Assembly: GCA_035771175.1 (NCBI GenBank)
Contig: CM069598.1
Location: 2,633,931-2,697,930 of the forward strand
Origin: Paratinospora sagittata
Taxonomy: Eukaryota; Streptophyta; Magnoliopsida; Ranunculales; Menispermaceae
Direction of reading: 5' to 3'
DNA: 64,000 nt
This document shows, piece by piece, positions 1 to 9,872 of the stretch. The notes under the pieces are model-generated. The model did not search any database. It was not told where the DNA came from and saw nothing but the letters and a program-made list of their open reading frames with translations. The translations under genes and the position numbers were made by a program. Each line of letters opens with the position of its first letter. Position 1 is the stretch's first letter.

Positions 1-48
1 CAAAATGCCTAATAACTCGTACTAAGTTAATTCCAACTGATTTTGCAG

Positions 49-71
49 CGGATAGGCCCGGGAGAACTTAG
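49..71 (+). CDS. Terminal exon of a CAX (vacuolar cation/proton exchanger) copy, gene runs off the left edge
   Basis: The window opens inside an intron that matches the last intron of the CAX fragment at 11271-11353. An acceptor ending in GCAG at 45-48 is followed by a short exon ending in TAG at 69-71. By comparison with the second copy it encodes only a few C-terminal residues ending ADRPGRT. Whether the upstream gene is intact cannot be seen from here. The exon call rests on homology to the other copy and on the splice consensus, so it is moderate. Confidence 0.45.
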
Positions 72-1102
72 CAATTGACAAGTGATGGATTATCAGGTGG
101 GGTTTAAAGCCCTTTGGAATGCTGCCAAATCTGTTCTAGTTCTTTGGCTCACTGGAAGAGAATTTGGCTGGACAGATACTACTTTCATGTATACTTAAGG
201 AAGAGGCAAAGTCAATACTAGATAGATTGAGAAAGGAAGAGACATGCAAAAAATATCAACATGTTCCTTGCTTTTCATCTCCTGTACTCCCACATTTTTT
301 CCCCCCTCATTTCTGTGGTTCCTTCTTTCTTAAGATAATAGAATTTGAATTTGAAGGCATTTTGATTTTTCTTTCTTCAGATTGTGATCTGTCATAATTC
401 ATAACTGGCCTCATATTAACTGTAATTAAGGCTAAATATTTATGTTCACCTTACGTTGAAGCACGTACGTAGGCTCATATTCCTTGTCACTCTAACTTTT
501 AAGTTTAAATCTCATCCCAAGTGGCCACTCCTAATTATTGAATTTAGCTAATTGGATGCTCTAACAGATTACATTATTAACTTAGTTGCAAAAATCATCT
601 TGTTAATTAGTTAATACACTTTATTTATTAAAATGATGAATTTCATAATCAAACAATTGAAAACAATTGACATTATTATTTATTTATTTTCCTTTGGTAT
701 CTTACTTCCTTATGTATATAAGAACCAGGCCATTTTCTTTGTTTCAACGCTCCACCTTGGCACTCGTGAAGTTTCTTGGAGGGTGGACTGTGCAACGGGC
801 TCATCAAATTGGCTTTTCAAATAGATATATCTTTGACTAATTTGCAAGAAAATCTTCAGCAGTTTCAAAGACAACAAACTCTCTTACATGTGATGTTATT
901 ATTTGATGACATCTCAATAAGGGTAAATAATTAATATTGTTCAAGTACTTGGAACGTTCAATATTTCAGATTGATTCAAGTTCATGCAAATATGAATTTA
1001 TAAACTTCTAATATTGAAAGTTCAAACTTTTGAATGATCTTTTGTTTATGTACGGAAAGAAAGAGTACGTATGCAACAAGTAATCGAGACCGTTGTATTT
1101 AG

Positions 1103-1172
1103 TTGAAAGGTCAACACAAAGGAAAGATCATAAGAAAGAGGAAAATTCACACCTAAGAGAGCATTTATTTAA
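1103..1172 (+). promoter_or_regulatory. GRP-a promoter: W-box-containing element plus TATA-like box
   Basis: TTGAAAGGTCAAC at 1103-1115 contains GGTCAA, the reverse complement of the WRKY W-box core TTGACC. TATTTAA at 1166-1172 is a TATA-like box about 80 bp before the ATG. Both are found at matching positions before the GRP gene at 12654, and in a variant form before the gene at 13642. Confidence 0.5.
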
Positions 1173-1251
1173 GGGCGGTATCATCAAAGGTAGCTAGCAA
1201 TTTGTTTTGTAATTTGTATCATTAAAATCTTTAAAGTTTTTAGAGAGAGAT

Positions 1252-1581
1252 ATGGTGAGGTTGTTGGAGACTGTTGATAATGGCAGCAAAGCTGCTGTGT
1301 TTCAAATTCCGGGAAGTTTGTCTTTGCTTTGCATGGTTGCCTTGTCACTCACCTTGATATCCATGGCCATCTTTGCTTGCTCTGAATCTCGGAAGAAGCC
1401 TAGAAGACATCATTGGTATGATGGTGGCGGTGGCGGTGACGTTGGCGGTGACGTTGGCGGTGATGGTGGTGGTGGTGGTGATGGTGGCGGTGGCGGTGAT
1501 GGTGGCGGTGGTGGTGGCGGTGGTGGTTGTGGCGGCGGTGGCGGCGGTGGTTGTGGTGGGGGTGGCGGTGGCGCTTGCTGA
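1252..1581 (+). CDS. Small glycine-rich protein with N-terminal hydrophobic segment (GRP-a, unit 1)
   Basis: Single-exon ORF of 109 aa. Residues 1-20 are polar (MVRLLETVDNGSK start). Residues about 21-44 form one hydrophobic stretch ending in IFACSES, which could be a signal anchor or a cleaved signal peptide. A basic linker (KKPRRHHW) follows, and the remainder is Gly with interspersed Asp, Val and Cys, encoded by GGT/GGC repeats. The same N-terminus recurs at 12654, 13642 and, broken, at 3169, with much stronger conservation than the tail, which argues for a real coding family. The tail here is the longest because of microsatellite growth. A TATA-like box lies about 80 bp upstream. I do not recognise the family by name. 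A secreted or membrane-tethered glycine-rich, cell-wall-type protein is a guess from composition only. Confidence 0.75.
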   Translation: MVRLLETVDNGSKAAVFQIPGSLSLLCMVALSLTLISMAIFACSESRKKPRRHHWYDGGGGGDVGGDVGGDGGGGGDGGGGGDGGGGGGGGGCGGGGGGGCGGGGGGAC

Positions 1582-1685
1582 TATCACATGTCTACTGTTT
1601 TAGAAGAAATGCATGGAGACTAAAATTCACACAACAATTATTACAAATCTAACGTAAAGGCTATCATGTCAAAGTTCACTTGGAT

Positions 1686-1819
1686 TTAGAAGGAGAAATT
1701 TTTAGTGTATTAAAGTTATAAATTTAATCTAAAAGGAGACTTTTAATTGGTGTATTAAAGTTATAGATTTGATGTAAAAGGAGAATATCTTTAGTGTATT
1801 AAAGTTATAAGTTTGATGG
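1686..1819 (+). repeat. Three tandem copies of a 45-bp unit downstream of GRP-a
   Basis: Three imperfect units (about 1686-1730, 1731-1775, 1776-1819) each contain AGGAGA followed by GTATTAAAGTTATA. The matching place in unit 2 (about 12992-13036) has a single copy, so the triplication arose after the larger duplication. It probably lies in or just after the 3' UTR. Confidence 0.75.
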
Positions 1820-1842
1820 GACAAGTGATTTACATCAGTTAG

Positions 1843-2252
1843 GGTGTGTTTGGTAAAGAAAATAAGATGAGATAGGATTATTTTTAATTTTATTCTTATA
1901 TTTGAAGGCTAGTGGGATATAATTAAAAATAATCTTATCAACTATTCTATCTTCGTGTTATGAGATAAAATGTCGAGATTATTTTATCAAGAGCTGATTT
2001 TTATTTTTATTTTTGGCTTCTCCTTCTTTCTTTATTTAAAAAATATATATATGGTTTGCGATTTACGATTTAAAACCAGCGACCTGATTTCATTTTTTTT
2101 GTTTAATATAATTTTTAAAAAAAGTTTAAAAAAATTATTTAATTAATTTTTATTCTAATTTTATGTATTACACTAAATATATAATATACTATTTTTAATT
2201 TAATTTAATCTTATAAAATTAATCATATCTTATTTTATGCACTAAACGCACC
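1843..2252. mobile_element. MITE-like element, about 410 bp, with terminal inverted repeats and TSD
   Basis: It starts GGTGTGTTTGGTA and ends with the inverted counterpart CTAAACGCACC. Both ends are flanked by GTTAG (1838-1842 and 2253-2257). Unit 2 lacks the element and carries an uninterrupted TTAG-containing site near 13059-13064. The interior is AT-rich and non-coding. The superfamily is unresolved; the 5-bp duplication does not settle it. Confidence 0.65.
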
Positions 2253-2257
2253 GTTAG

Positions 2258-3024
2258 TGTATTATTTTTCACTCCCCCACACGACAAGAGCGTCATGCAT
2301 TTAGGAACATTACTTGACTTTTTGTTATTTAAAGATTTTTATCAATATCCCATTTATCCCGTCAATTTTTTTATTCAAGTTTTTCTAGCATTACTATATA
2401 AATTTATAACAATATTGAATGCTTTTGAAAGAGATTTTGTTTTTCTTATAGTTTCGGGATGGGTCAGATTTTTGCCCTTTAACCCACCCGACCCAATAAG
2501 GTCGGATAGCGACGGACAGGACCCAATGCCACCCGACTTAAGGTCAAGTTGGATCGGTTGAGTTGATCCGGTTTAACCCCATTAAATAATTCAATTTTTT
2601 TAAAAACTTAATAACTATTATTTAAACTTTAAAAAATGAGATTTATCTTTTTTGAGAAAACTGATATATATATATATATATATAAATCAAACTTGACTTA
2701 TAAGAATAAAGATGAATAGGAAGTTAATGAACTTTTATGGAGAAAGATAGTTTCTTATTCTTTCTAACAAGCAATGTGAGACTAAAATGAAATTTTTTTT
2801 CTTTTAGTCTCAAACACGCATCTTATCTTATTCTTCTTACCATCTAACCTAATAACTCAAGAAAAATAGTTGAGGGTTATAGACCTTCTTAGTTAGAGGT
2901 AGTAATAATTTTTTAATATTTTTATTATACATACATACATGCATATATATATATATATGTATAAATTTTAAAAGGTTGGGGTTGAGTCGAGTTTGGCCGG
3001 GGATATTAAGGAGAGTGACATGGT
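2258..3024. other. Spacer between GRP-a and the GRP-b pseudogene
   Basis: Up to about 2430 the spacer follows unit 2 (ATATAAATTTATAACAATAT is shared). After that it holds extra sequence absent from unit 2: a GGGTCGG/CCCGACC-rich patch at 2455-2580, a TA microsatellite at about 2661-2682, another at 2945-2958, and GTTGGGGTTGAGTCGAG at about 2975. The extra block looks like a decayed mobile element, but I could not find its ends. No gene is visible. Confidence 0.4.
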
Positions 3025-3030
3025 GGGAAG

Positions 3031-3070
3031 CTTCCTCTTCCCTGTCCTTTGCGTTGACCTTTCAATTAAA
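3031..3070 (-). promoter_or_regulatory. GRP-b promoter segment in inverted orientation
   Basis: CTTCCTCTTCCCTG, then CCTTTGCGTTGACCTTTCAA, reads as the reverse complement of the promoter element at 13520-13560 (TTGAAAGGTCGACGCAAAGG then GGGAAGAGGAAG). The flanking TATA region (AGGCCTGTATTTAAGG, about 3110-3126) is in normal orientation. So a short block of roughly 40-60 bp is flipped in this copy only. Confidence 0.7.
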
Positions 3071-3168
3071 TCATCTGAAGTAATTACGTGTCATATACCT
3101 GAGTCGTAGAGGCCTGTATTTAAGGCAAGGGTTCATCAAAGGTATCAATCCTTAAAGCTTTTAGAGAC

Positions 3169-3384
3169 ATGGCGCGGTTGTTGGAGGCTGTTGATCATGG
3201 CAGCAAAGCTGCTGTGTTTCAATTTCCCTCAAGTTTGCTGTCTCTGTTTGCAAGGCTGCCTTGTCACTCTCCTTAATATCCATGGCCATCTTTTGCTTGC
3301 TCTGAATCTTCAAGGCCTCAAAGACATTGTTGGTATGGCGGTGGTGGTGGTGGTGGTTGTGACGGTGGTGGCTGCGGTGGTTGA
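3169..3384 (+). pseudogene. GRP-b pseudogene with two compensating frameshifts
   Basis: The start (MARLLEAVDHGSK) and the end (SRPQRHCWYGG..., Gly/Cys tail, TGA at 3382-3384) match the family. Against the copy at 13642, one extra leucine codon lies near 3237. One base is lost near 3250 (TTTGCAAGG where the intact gene has TTTTGCATGG) and one T is gained near 3293 (ATCTTTTGC against ATCTTTGC). The first shift leads to an in-frame TAA (CACTCTCCTTAA) inside the hydrophobic segment. The second would restore the frame for the tail, but the stop comes first. The promoter just upstream is also rearranged, consistent with loss of function. Confidence 0.75.
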
Positions 3385-4012
3385 TGATACTATCTAAATG
3401 TCTATCAATATTTGTATGAAAAATGTAATGGAAATTGAAACTTATGTCTCCAATTGCTGCAAAGGTGATGTGATGATCACTATCATGTCAGATTTCTAGT
3501 TGTATTAATAAAAAGTGCAGTCCTTTCTAGCGTGCATTAAACTTATAAATCTCATGCAAGTGATTTGTAACAATTACTAATTAATATGTTATTTTCAATT
3601 CCTCTAGTACTATTTCTTTTTCTCTTTCCTCTACAACGACAAGGGCGTCCCGTATTGAGTACACTCATTTATTTATATATTTTAACAAATGATGCTAATT
3701 GGTAGACATGTCATCAACTTAGTGGTCCTAATGAAGCTTATTCACAAAGATTCAACGGTCAATTATTGAAAGAAATCCTTCGACACATATGTCCCTTTAG
3801 ATCAACACAAAGCTATGTATATATTAGGTGATTCCATGTTGATCTAAGGAATACCAGAATTTGAGTACACTTCTTGAGTTCATTTATTGAGTCTCTTTAT
3901 CTCTATCAGGGTCCTTAGAAGGAAACATTGTACCATAGATGATTAATGGTGGGTGCAATGATAAAAGAGAAAAAGTATTGTATAGAAGGGTGAATCTGTG
4001 GCTTCTCTAGAG
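3385..4012. other. GRP-b 3' flank, no gene
   Basis: 3686-3778 matches the flank of the intact GRP-b at 14038-14140, which sets the right end of unit 1 near 3780. 3781-4012 is unique, non-coding sequence and ends at the copia target site GATAT (4013-4017). Confidence 0.5.
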
Positions 4013-4017
4013 GATAT

Positions 4018-4476
4018 TATTATGGTCCCCCCATGTGGCGACCTTTTCTTTGGTCGGCTGAAAAAAGGGGAGGCATGGTCGGCTAATTAAATAAGGGGCA
4101 TGGCCGACAAAAATGAAGACATTTGAGCAGTTGAGAAAAGTGGCGCCGAATGCGCGAATACGCCGAAAGAGGCACCGAAAGCATTTGATTTTAAATTATA
4201 AATATATTAAATTATATATTTATAATTATAAAAATACCCCTGATTACTCCTATAAATAGAACATAACTTCATTCTTCAAAATTCATTCCTGAGAGTCAGA
4301 GAGTTCTATTCTAAGAGATCTATTTAAGAGATCCAATCTGTAAGATTCACCTAAGGGTGTAACTTGTAATCTCTGATAATACAAGTTTGATGTCTCCTGT
4401 GGACGTAGGCAATTTGCCGAACCACGTTAAACTTGTTGCCTTTTTTTTTCATACTTTACCACGATTCCGCACAACA
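4018..4476 (+). repeat. 5' LTR of the copia element
   Basis: 459 bp, starting TATTATGG and ending CACAACA. The expected mirrored start would be TGTTGTG, so the 5' end has mutated. A TATA-like CCTATAAATAG lies at about 4250, probably the U3/R promoter. Compared with the 3' LTR I count about 17 substitutions, a 12-bp indel near 4170 and a few small indels. Confidence 0.9.
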
Positions 4477-4479
4477 AAT

Positions 4480-4490
4480 TGGTATCAGAG
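4480..4490 (+). other. Primer-binding site of the copia element
   Basis: TGGTATCAGAG three bases after the 5' LTR is complementary to the 3' end of plant initiator methionine tRNA, the usual primer for plant copia elements. Confidence 0.8.
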
Positions 4491-4758
4491 ATGAGGTTAA
4501 GCTTTAGAAGAAAAACGGACACTCTGTCGAATTTTTTGAGACTACGTCAAAATTTTGAGATTTTGTAAACGTGATCGGAACTGTTTTCTGATCACCCGTG
4601 GAGGTAGCTCTTGTTCCCAGGAGTCCAACGCAATCAACGGCGAGAAAAACAGACAAGAAACAAGTTCTCAGGAGCCGATCAAAGTTTGATCCCTGTACAG
4701 TGTTCGCCGACATTGTTCATTCGACACTGTTCATCCAGACTTGATTGCCGTCGGCTTG

Positions 4759-5083
4759 TAGCCTGACACTATTCCAACCGGCCCAGTCCGCTTCAGCCCA
4801 GGCACTATTCCAACCGGCCCAGTCCACTTTGGCCCTGTACTATTCCAAACTGCCCAGTCCGCTTTGGCCCGGCACTATTCCAATCGGCCAAGCCCGCTTC
4901 GGCCCTGCACTATTTCAAACGGCCCAGTCTGCTTTGGCCCAACACTATTCCAACCAGCCCAGCCCGCTTCAGCCCTGCACTATTCCAAACGGCCCAATCC
5001 GCTTCGGCCCTGCACTATTCCAACCCGCCACTGTTCTTTAGGCCCAGTCCGCGTTCAGCCCGACACTATTCATCATTTCAGGT
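4759..5083 (+). repeat. Minisatellite of about 35 bp x 8 in the copia leader
   Basis: Imperfect head-to-tail units of about 35 bp, each with GCCCAGTCCGCTT, then GGCCC, then CACTATTCCAA. They lie between the primer-binding site and the gag start at 5277. Because 35 is not a multiple of 3, the unit drifts through frames and gives long Pro/Ser-rich open frames that do not look like protein-coding sequence. Confidence 0.85.
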
Positions 5084-5276
5084 TGACCAACCATATCCTG
5101 CTCATTTTTCGTCTAATTCTAGCAAAGTCAGACTCGTTTCCACCATTTTCGACCGTTCCAGACGCAACCGTACAATCAGTTTCTGCATATTCAGCTACTA
5201 AGTTATTGATATTGCTTAGTTGGAGTTGTTTATCATTTTTCAAGCACTTTTCGGCGTCATCATATCTTCGGTCTTA

Positions 5277-6103
5277 ATGGCGAAGGAAATTCCAAGCACA
5301 AGCAGACCTTGGCAAAGAAATTCGATGTCCAACGCAAAGTTCGAGGTGAAAAAATTCAACGGCACCAACAACTTTGGCATGTGGCAATGCGAAGTTCAAG
5401 ATCTCTTATTCCGGGAAGGATCACATATCGCCTTGGAAACCAAACCCAAGGATATGTCCGATGATGATTGGAATTTTGTAAATCGTCAAGCTTGTGGAAC
5501 AATCAGACTCTGTTTAGCCAAAGATCAGAAGTACTTTGTCATGAAAGAGACTATGGCAACAAGTCTCTAGAAGAAACTTGAGGACTGGAGGACAAGTACA
5601 TGACGAAAAGCGTAGAGAACCGCCTCTACCTGAAGAAGAAGCTCTTTCGTTTTCAGTACAAGCAAGGTACTCCCATGATTGAGCATCTTGATAATTTCAA
5701 CAAGATTATCGCTGATCTACTAAATCTTGATGTTGATCCTCTTGATGAGGATAAGGCACTATTGTTGTTAAACTCTTTGCCTAAAAGTTATGAACATTTA
5801 ACAACAACTTTGCTATATGGTAAAGATGAGGTTAAACTCAGTGATGTTTCAAATGTTTTGGTGAACAACGAGTATCGAAGGAAGGACCAGCGCGATAACA
5901 AGGAAGCATCACCAGCAGCCTTGACGGTATCCAGAGGCAGGGCTAACAACAGATCTGATAGATCAAGTGGGCGAGGCTGATCTCGCTCAAAGTCAAAAGG
6001 ACCTTCATCACGTCAACGTCTTGCAAATGATGAATGTGCCTATTGTCACTAAAAGGGGCACTGGAAGAAAGATTGTCCAAATAAGGGCAAGACAGATGCA
6101 AAT
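5277..6103 (+). pseudogene. copia gag region with CCHC zinc knuckle, broken
   Basis: Starts MAKEIPSTSRPW at the first good ATG after the leader. The capsid-like part contains KKFNGTNNFGMWQ and further on LLLNSLPKSYEHL, typical of UBN2-type copia gag. Defects are TAG at 5568-5570, an extra 8-bp near-duplicate (CTGGAGGA) at about 5580 that shifts the frame, TGA at 5978-5980 and TAA at 6050-6052. The last stop lies inside the zinc knuckle (CAYCH...GHWKKDC, about 6035-6076). Confidence 0.85.
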
Positions 6104-7606
6104 GTGGCACAGACGGCTGAAGAAGATTCTGCATTCTCCGTTTCATCTATAGACAATCAGTCTGATAGATGGATATTAGATTCCGGCTGTTCCTATCATA
6201 TGTGTCCAAATCGACATTGGTTCACAAAATTGGATGAGTTCGATGGAGGAGTCGTGCTCATGGGCAACAACAATACCTGCCAAACAAAGGGTATTGGAAC
6301 TATATGCCTAAAGATGCATGACGGTACAACAAGACGGCTCACGGACGTCAGATATGTCCCAGATCTGAAGAAAAATCTGATATCACTAGGAGTCCTTGAT
6401 TCCAGCAGTTACAAGGTAACCATTGAAGGTGGAGTTCTGAAGGTTGTACGTGGAGCATTCTTGGCCATGAAGGGTACTCAAAAAGGAAATCTCTATTTCC
6501 TTGACGGCAACACAGTAATCGGAAGTGTCTCAGCTTGCACCAATTCTAATGATGTTCCATCGGACACTTCTCGACTTTGGCACATGCGGCTCGGACATGT
6601 TGGAGAGAAGGCTCTTCAAACCTTGATAAAGCAAGGTTCTCTGAAAGGTGCAAAGACTGGGAAACTTGACTTCTGCGAGCATTGTATCTTAGGCAAGCAG
6701 ACGAGAGTCAAATTTGGAACTGTCATCCACCGCACAAAAGGAACGTTGGATTATGTTCATACCGACGTTTGGGGACCCTCTCAAAATGCTTCATTAGGCG
6801 GTAAACGTTGGTTTGTTACTTTCATTGATGATTTCTCACGCTATGTTTGGGTTTATACCATGAAGCATAAATATGAAATGCTCGATATCTTTCTTATATG
6901 GAAGAAAATGGTAGAAACCCAAACGGGAAGGAAGATTAAGAGGCTCAGATCTGATAATGGAGGAGAATACAAGTCAGACCCATTTCAGAAATTTTGTGAG
7001 AATGAAGGGATTGTCAGACATTTTACAGTCCCAGGCACGCCACAACAAAACGGTGTTGCTGAACACATGAATCGTACTTTGGTATATAAAGTTCGTTGCA
7101 TGTTATCACATTCTGGACTGAGTAAGGCATTTTGGGCTGAAGCTTTGTCATATGCCTCTTATATCATCAATAGACTTCCGGCAACAACACTAGATGGCAA
7201 AACTCCCAATGAGGTATGGTCTGGACACCCCGTTTCAGATTATGATTCTCTACGCATTTTTGGATGCACTGCATATTTCTATGTGAAGGAATCCAAACTG
7301 GATCCTAGGTCCAAGAAAGCGATTTTCATGGGCTTTAGTGAAGGAGTTAAGGCTTTCCGACTATGGAACCCTGAGACAAAGACGATTGTAAAAAGTCGAG
7401 ATGTAACTTTTGATGAATCTGTGATGTTAAAGCATACAATTTCTGATAAAAAAAATCGAGATCCAGATTTGCCTCAGCAGGTGGAGTTAGATATTCCAGT
7501 AACTCCTAGCAAGTCCGCAGAGATATGCAACCATCCTGAAGAAGATGAGGAGGAAATCTCAGTTGAGGTGGAGGCTCCAGGACCAGACATCGGTCAAGAA
7601 CCATAA
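6104..7606 (+). pseudogene. copia protease and integrase region
   Basis: An open stretch of 500 codons. An aspartic-protease motif (WILDSGCSYHMCP) lies near 6168-6210. The GAG-pre-integrase zinc site (LWHMRLGH to CEHC) is at about 6575-6690. The catalytic integrase core shows D in HTDVWGP (about 6760), D in SDNGGEY (about 6950) and E in GVAEHM (about 7055), the DDE triad. The frame ends at TAA 7604-7606, but homologous sequence continues in the same frame, so this stop is premature. Confidence 0.9.
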
Positions 7607-9280
7607 TCAATTGCCACCAGTCGACCACGAAGAGAAATTCACAAACCTGCTCGGTACACTGACATGGTTGCATATGCATTTCCAGTCACTGGAGATGATA
7701 TTCCATTCAATTACAAAGATGCTATTCAGAGTATGGAAAGTGATAAGTGGAAAATGGCAATGAATGAGGAGATGAAATCACTCCATTAGAATCAGACTTG
7801 GAAGTTGGTTCCACATCCGAAAGGAAAGAAACCAATTGGCTGCAAATGGGTTTTCGCTAAGAAGGAAGGCTCTCCCAGCACAGATGATATCCGATACAAA
7901 GCCAGACTGGTAGCAAAAGGCTACGCTCAGAGGGAAGGAATTGACTACAACAAGGTATTCTCACCTGTTGTTAAGCATTCGTCAATTCGAATATTATAGG
8001 CTTTGGTTGCACAGTTTGATCTCAAGTTAGCCCAATTCGATGTCAAAACTGCTTTTCTGCATGGTAATTTGGAATAGGAGATATATATGTCTCAACCAGA
8101 TGGATTTAAAGTACCAGGAAAAGAGAATTGGGCTTGCAAGTTGAGCAAGTCACTGTATGGCCTGAAGCAGTCACCAAGACAGTGGTACAAGCGATTTGAC
8201 AGCTTCATCCAAGGGCAAAAATATACTCGGAGTCAGTTTGATCATTGTGTCTACGATCGCAAACTTCAAGATGGTACATTTATCTACTTGCTTTTATATG
8301 TAGATGATATGTTAATCGCATCTAAAAGCAAGGTGGAGATCAACAAGCTGAAGGCTCAATTGAGCTCAGAGTTTGAAATGAAGGATCTTGGAGAGGCCAG
8401 AAAAATTCTCGGGATGGAGATAACTCGAGACAGGGCCAAAGGCACAATCTGTTTGACTTAGTCTCAGTATTTGAAGAAAGTTCTTCAATTTGGCATTGGC
8501 AATGACACAAAACCTGTGAGCACACCATTGGCACCACATTTCAAGCTAAGTACATCAATGTCACCAAATTCTGAGGATCAGAAAAAGCAAATGGAGAACA
8601 TTCCACATGCAAATGCAGTTGGTGCCTTGATGTATGTTATGGTGTGTACCAGACCTGACATTTCACATGTTGTAAGTATGGTAAGTCGTTACATGCACAA
8701 CCCCGGTAAAGGCCACTGGCAAGCAGTGAAGTGGATTCTACGGTATATTCATGGTACTGTGGATATTGGTTTAAAGTTCGAGAGAGATTCGAAGAGTTGT
8801 AAGCATATAGTCGGATATGTGGATTCGGACTATGCTTGAGATCTTGACAAGCGCAGATCTACTACTGGTTATGTTTTCACTATGGCAGGAGGACCAGTGA
8901 GTTGGAGATCAATACTACAGTCAACAGTTGTTTTGTCTACTACAGAGGCAGAGTACATGGCAGTAACAAAAGCTTTCAAGGAAGCAATCTGGCTTCATGG
9001 ATTGACTGAAGACTTGGGAATTATGCGGAAGAATGTTGAAGTTTTCTGCGACAGCCAGAATGTCATTTGTTTGGCAAAGAACCAAGTTCATCACAGTCGA
9101 ACGAAGCATATTGATGTTCGTTTTCATTTTGTTCGAGAAATCATAGAAGAAGAGAGTATTCTTCTGCAAAAGATCAAGACTGCAGATAACCCTGCAGATA
9201 TGCTTACAAAGGTGGTTACTGGGATCAAGTTCCAACATTGTTTGGACTTGATCAACATCTCACAAGCTCGAAGTGCCTAA
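7607..9280 (+). pseudogene. copia reverse transcriptase and RNase H region
   Basis: It continues in the same frame as the integrase. The RT fingers motif (CKWVFAKK), the palm motif AFLHGNLE and the catalytic YVDDM (8297-8311) are visible. The RNase H part shows YVDSDYA, VLSTTEAEYMA and FCDSQNVICLAKN and ends at TAA 9278-9280. It is interrupted by TAG 7787-7789, TAG 7997-7999, TAG 8075-8077, TAG 8459-8461 and TGA 8837-8839. No frameshift is visible over this whole part, only stop-creating substitutions. Confidence 0.9.
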
Positions 9281-9413
9281 GGGCACTAATGGAGGCAGCA
9301 ACAGTTTTTTGAAGGAAGCTTGCCACAGTGAAGATTGTTGTTCTGCAGTTTTAATTGACAAATTGCTGCAAGTATGGTGAAGCCCTATTCCACATGAGGT
9401 GGAGGTGGAGATT

Positions 9414-9867
9414 TATTGTGGTCCCCCCATGTGGCCACCTTTTCTTTGGTCGGCTGAAAAAAGGGGAGACATGGTCGACTAATTAAATAAGGGGCGTGGC
9501 CGACAAAAATGAGGACATTTGAGCAGCTGAGAAAAGTGGCGCAGAATGCGCGACTACGCCGAAAGCATTTGATTTTAAATTATAAATATATTAAATTATA
9601 TATTTATAATTATAAAAATACCCCTGATTACTCCTATAAATAGAACCTAACTTCATTCTTCAAAATTCATTCCTGAGAGTCAGAGAGTTCTATTCTGAGA
9701 GAGATCTATTTAAGAGATCCAATCTGTAAGATTCACCTAAGGGTGTAACTTGTAATCTCTGATAATACAAGTTTGTTGTCTCCCGTGGACGTAGGCAATT
9801 TGCCGAATCACGTTAAATTTGTTGTCTTTTTTTTTTCTTTCATATTTTACCACGATTCCGCACAACA
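9414..9867 (+). repeat. 3' LTR of the copia element
   Basis: 454 bp, TATTGTGG to CACAACA, immediately after the purine tract at about 9396-9413. It lacks the 12-bp GAGGCACCGAAA segment of the 5' LTR and has a slightly longer T-rich run near 9828. Confidence 0.9.
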
Positions 9868-9872
9868 GATAT

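Larger units (their letters stand above)
1..3780 (+). repeat. Tandem duplication unit 1 (CAX 3' end + GRP-a + GRP-b pseudogene)
   Basis: This stretch is collinear with 11310-14135. Shared landmarks in order are: the CAX last intron and exon, a CAX 3' flank of about 600 bp, the GRP-a promoter and gene, a spacer, the GRP-b promoter and gene, and a 3' flank (3686-3778 matches 14038-14140). Unit 1 has several changes that unit 2 lacks: a 45-bp triplication, a MITE, a spacer expansion and an inverted promoter piece. It is probably truncated on the left by the window edge. Confidence 0.8.
4018..9867 (+). mobile_element. Ty1/copia LTR retrotransposon, complete but coding-defective
   Basis: A 5,850-bp element bounded by a perfect 5-bp target duplication GATAT (4013-4017 and 9868-9872). 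It has two LTRs, a primer-binding site at 4480-4490 and a purine-rich tract (GAGGTGGAGGTGGAGA) just before the 3' LTR. Domain order is gag, zinc knuckle, protease, integrase, reverse transcriptase, RNase H; integrase before RT is diagnostic of copia. By my reading nine in-frame stops and one frameshift break the single gag-pol frame. It sits between the two CAX/GRP units. Its sequence resembles the Tork/Tnt1-type plant copias, but I cannot fix the lineage. Confidence 0.93.

Noticed and set aside
1345..1603. Open frames opposite and offset to the GRP-a tail (Thr/Ala-rich and Val-rich)
   Set aside because: They are other-frame readings of the GGT/GGC repeat in GRP-a and have no independent conservation.
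4745..5277. Pro/Ser-rich open frames before copia gag
   Set aside because: They come from the 35-bp minisatellite read in different frames. The repeat length is not a multiple of three, and no known domain appears.
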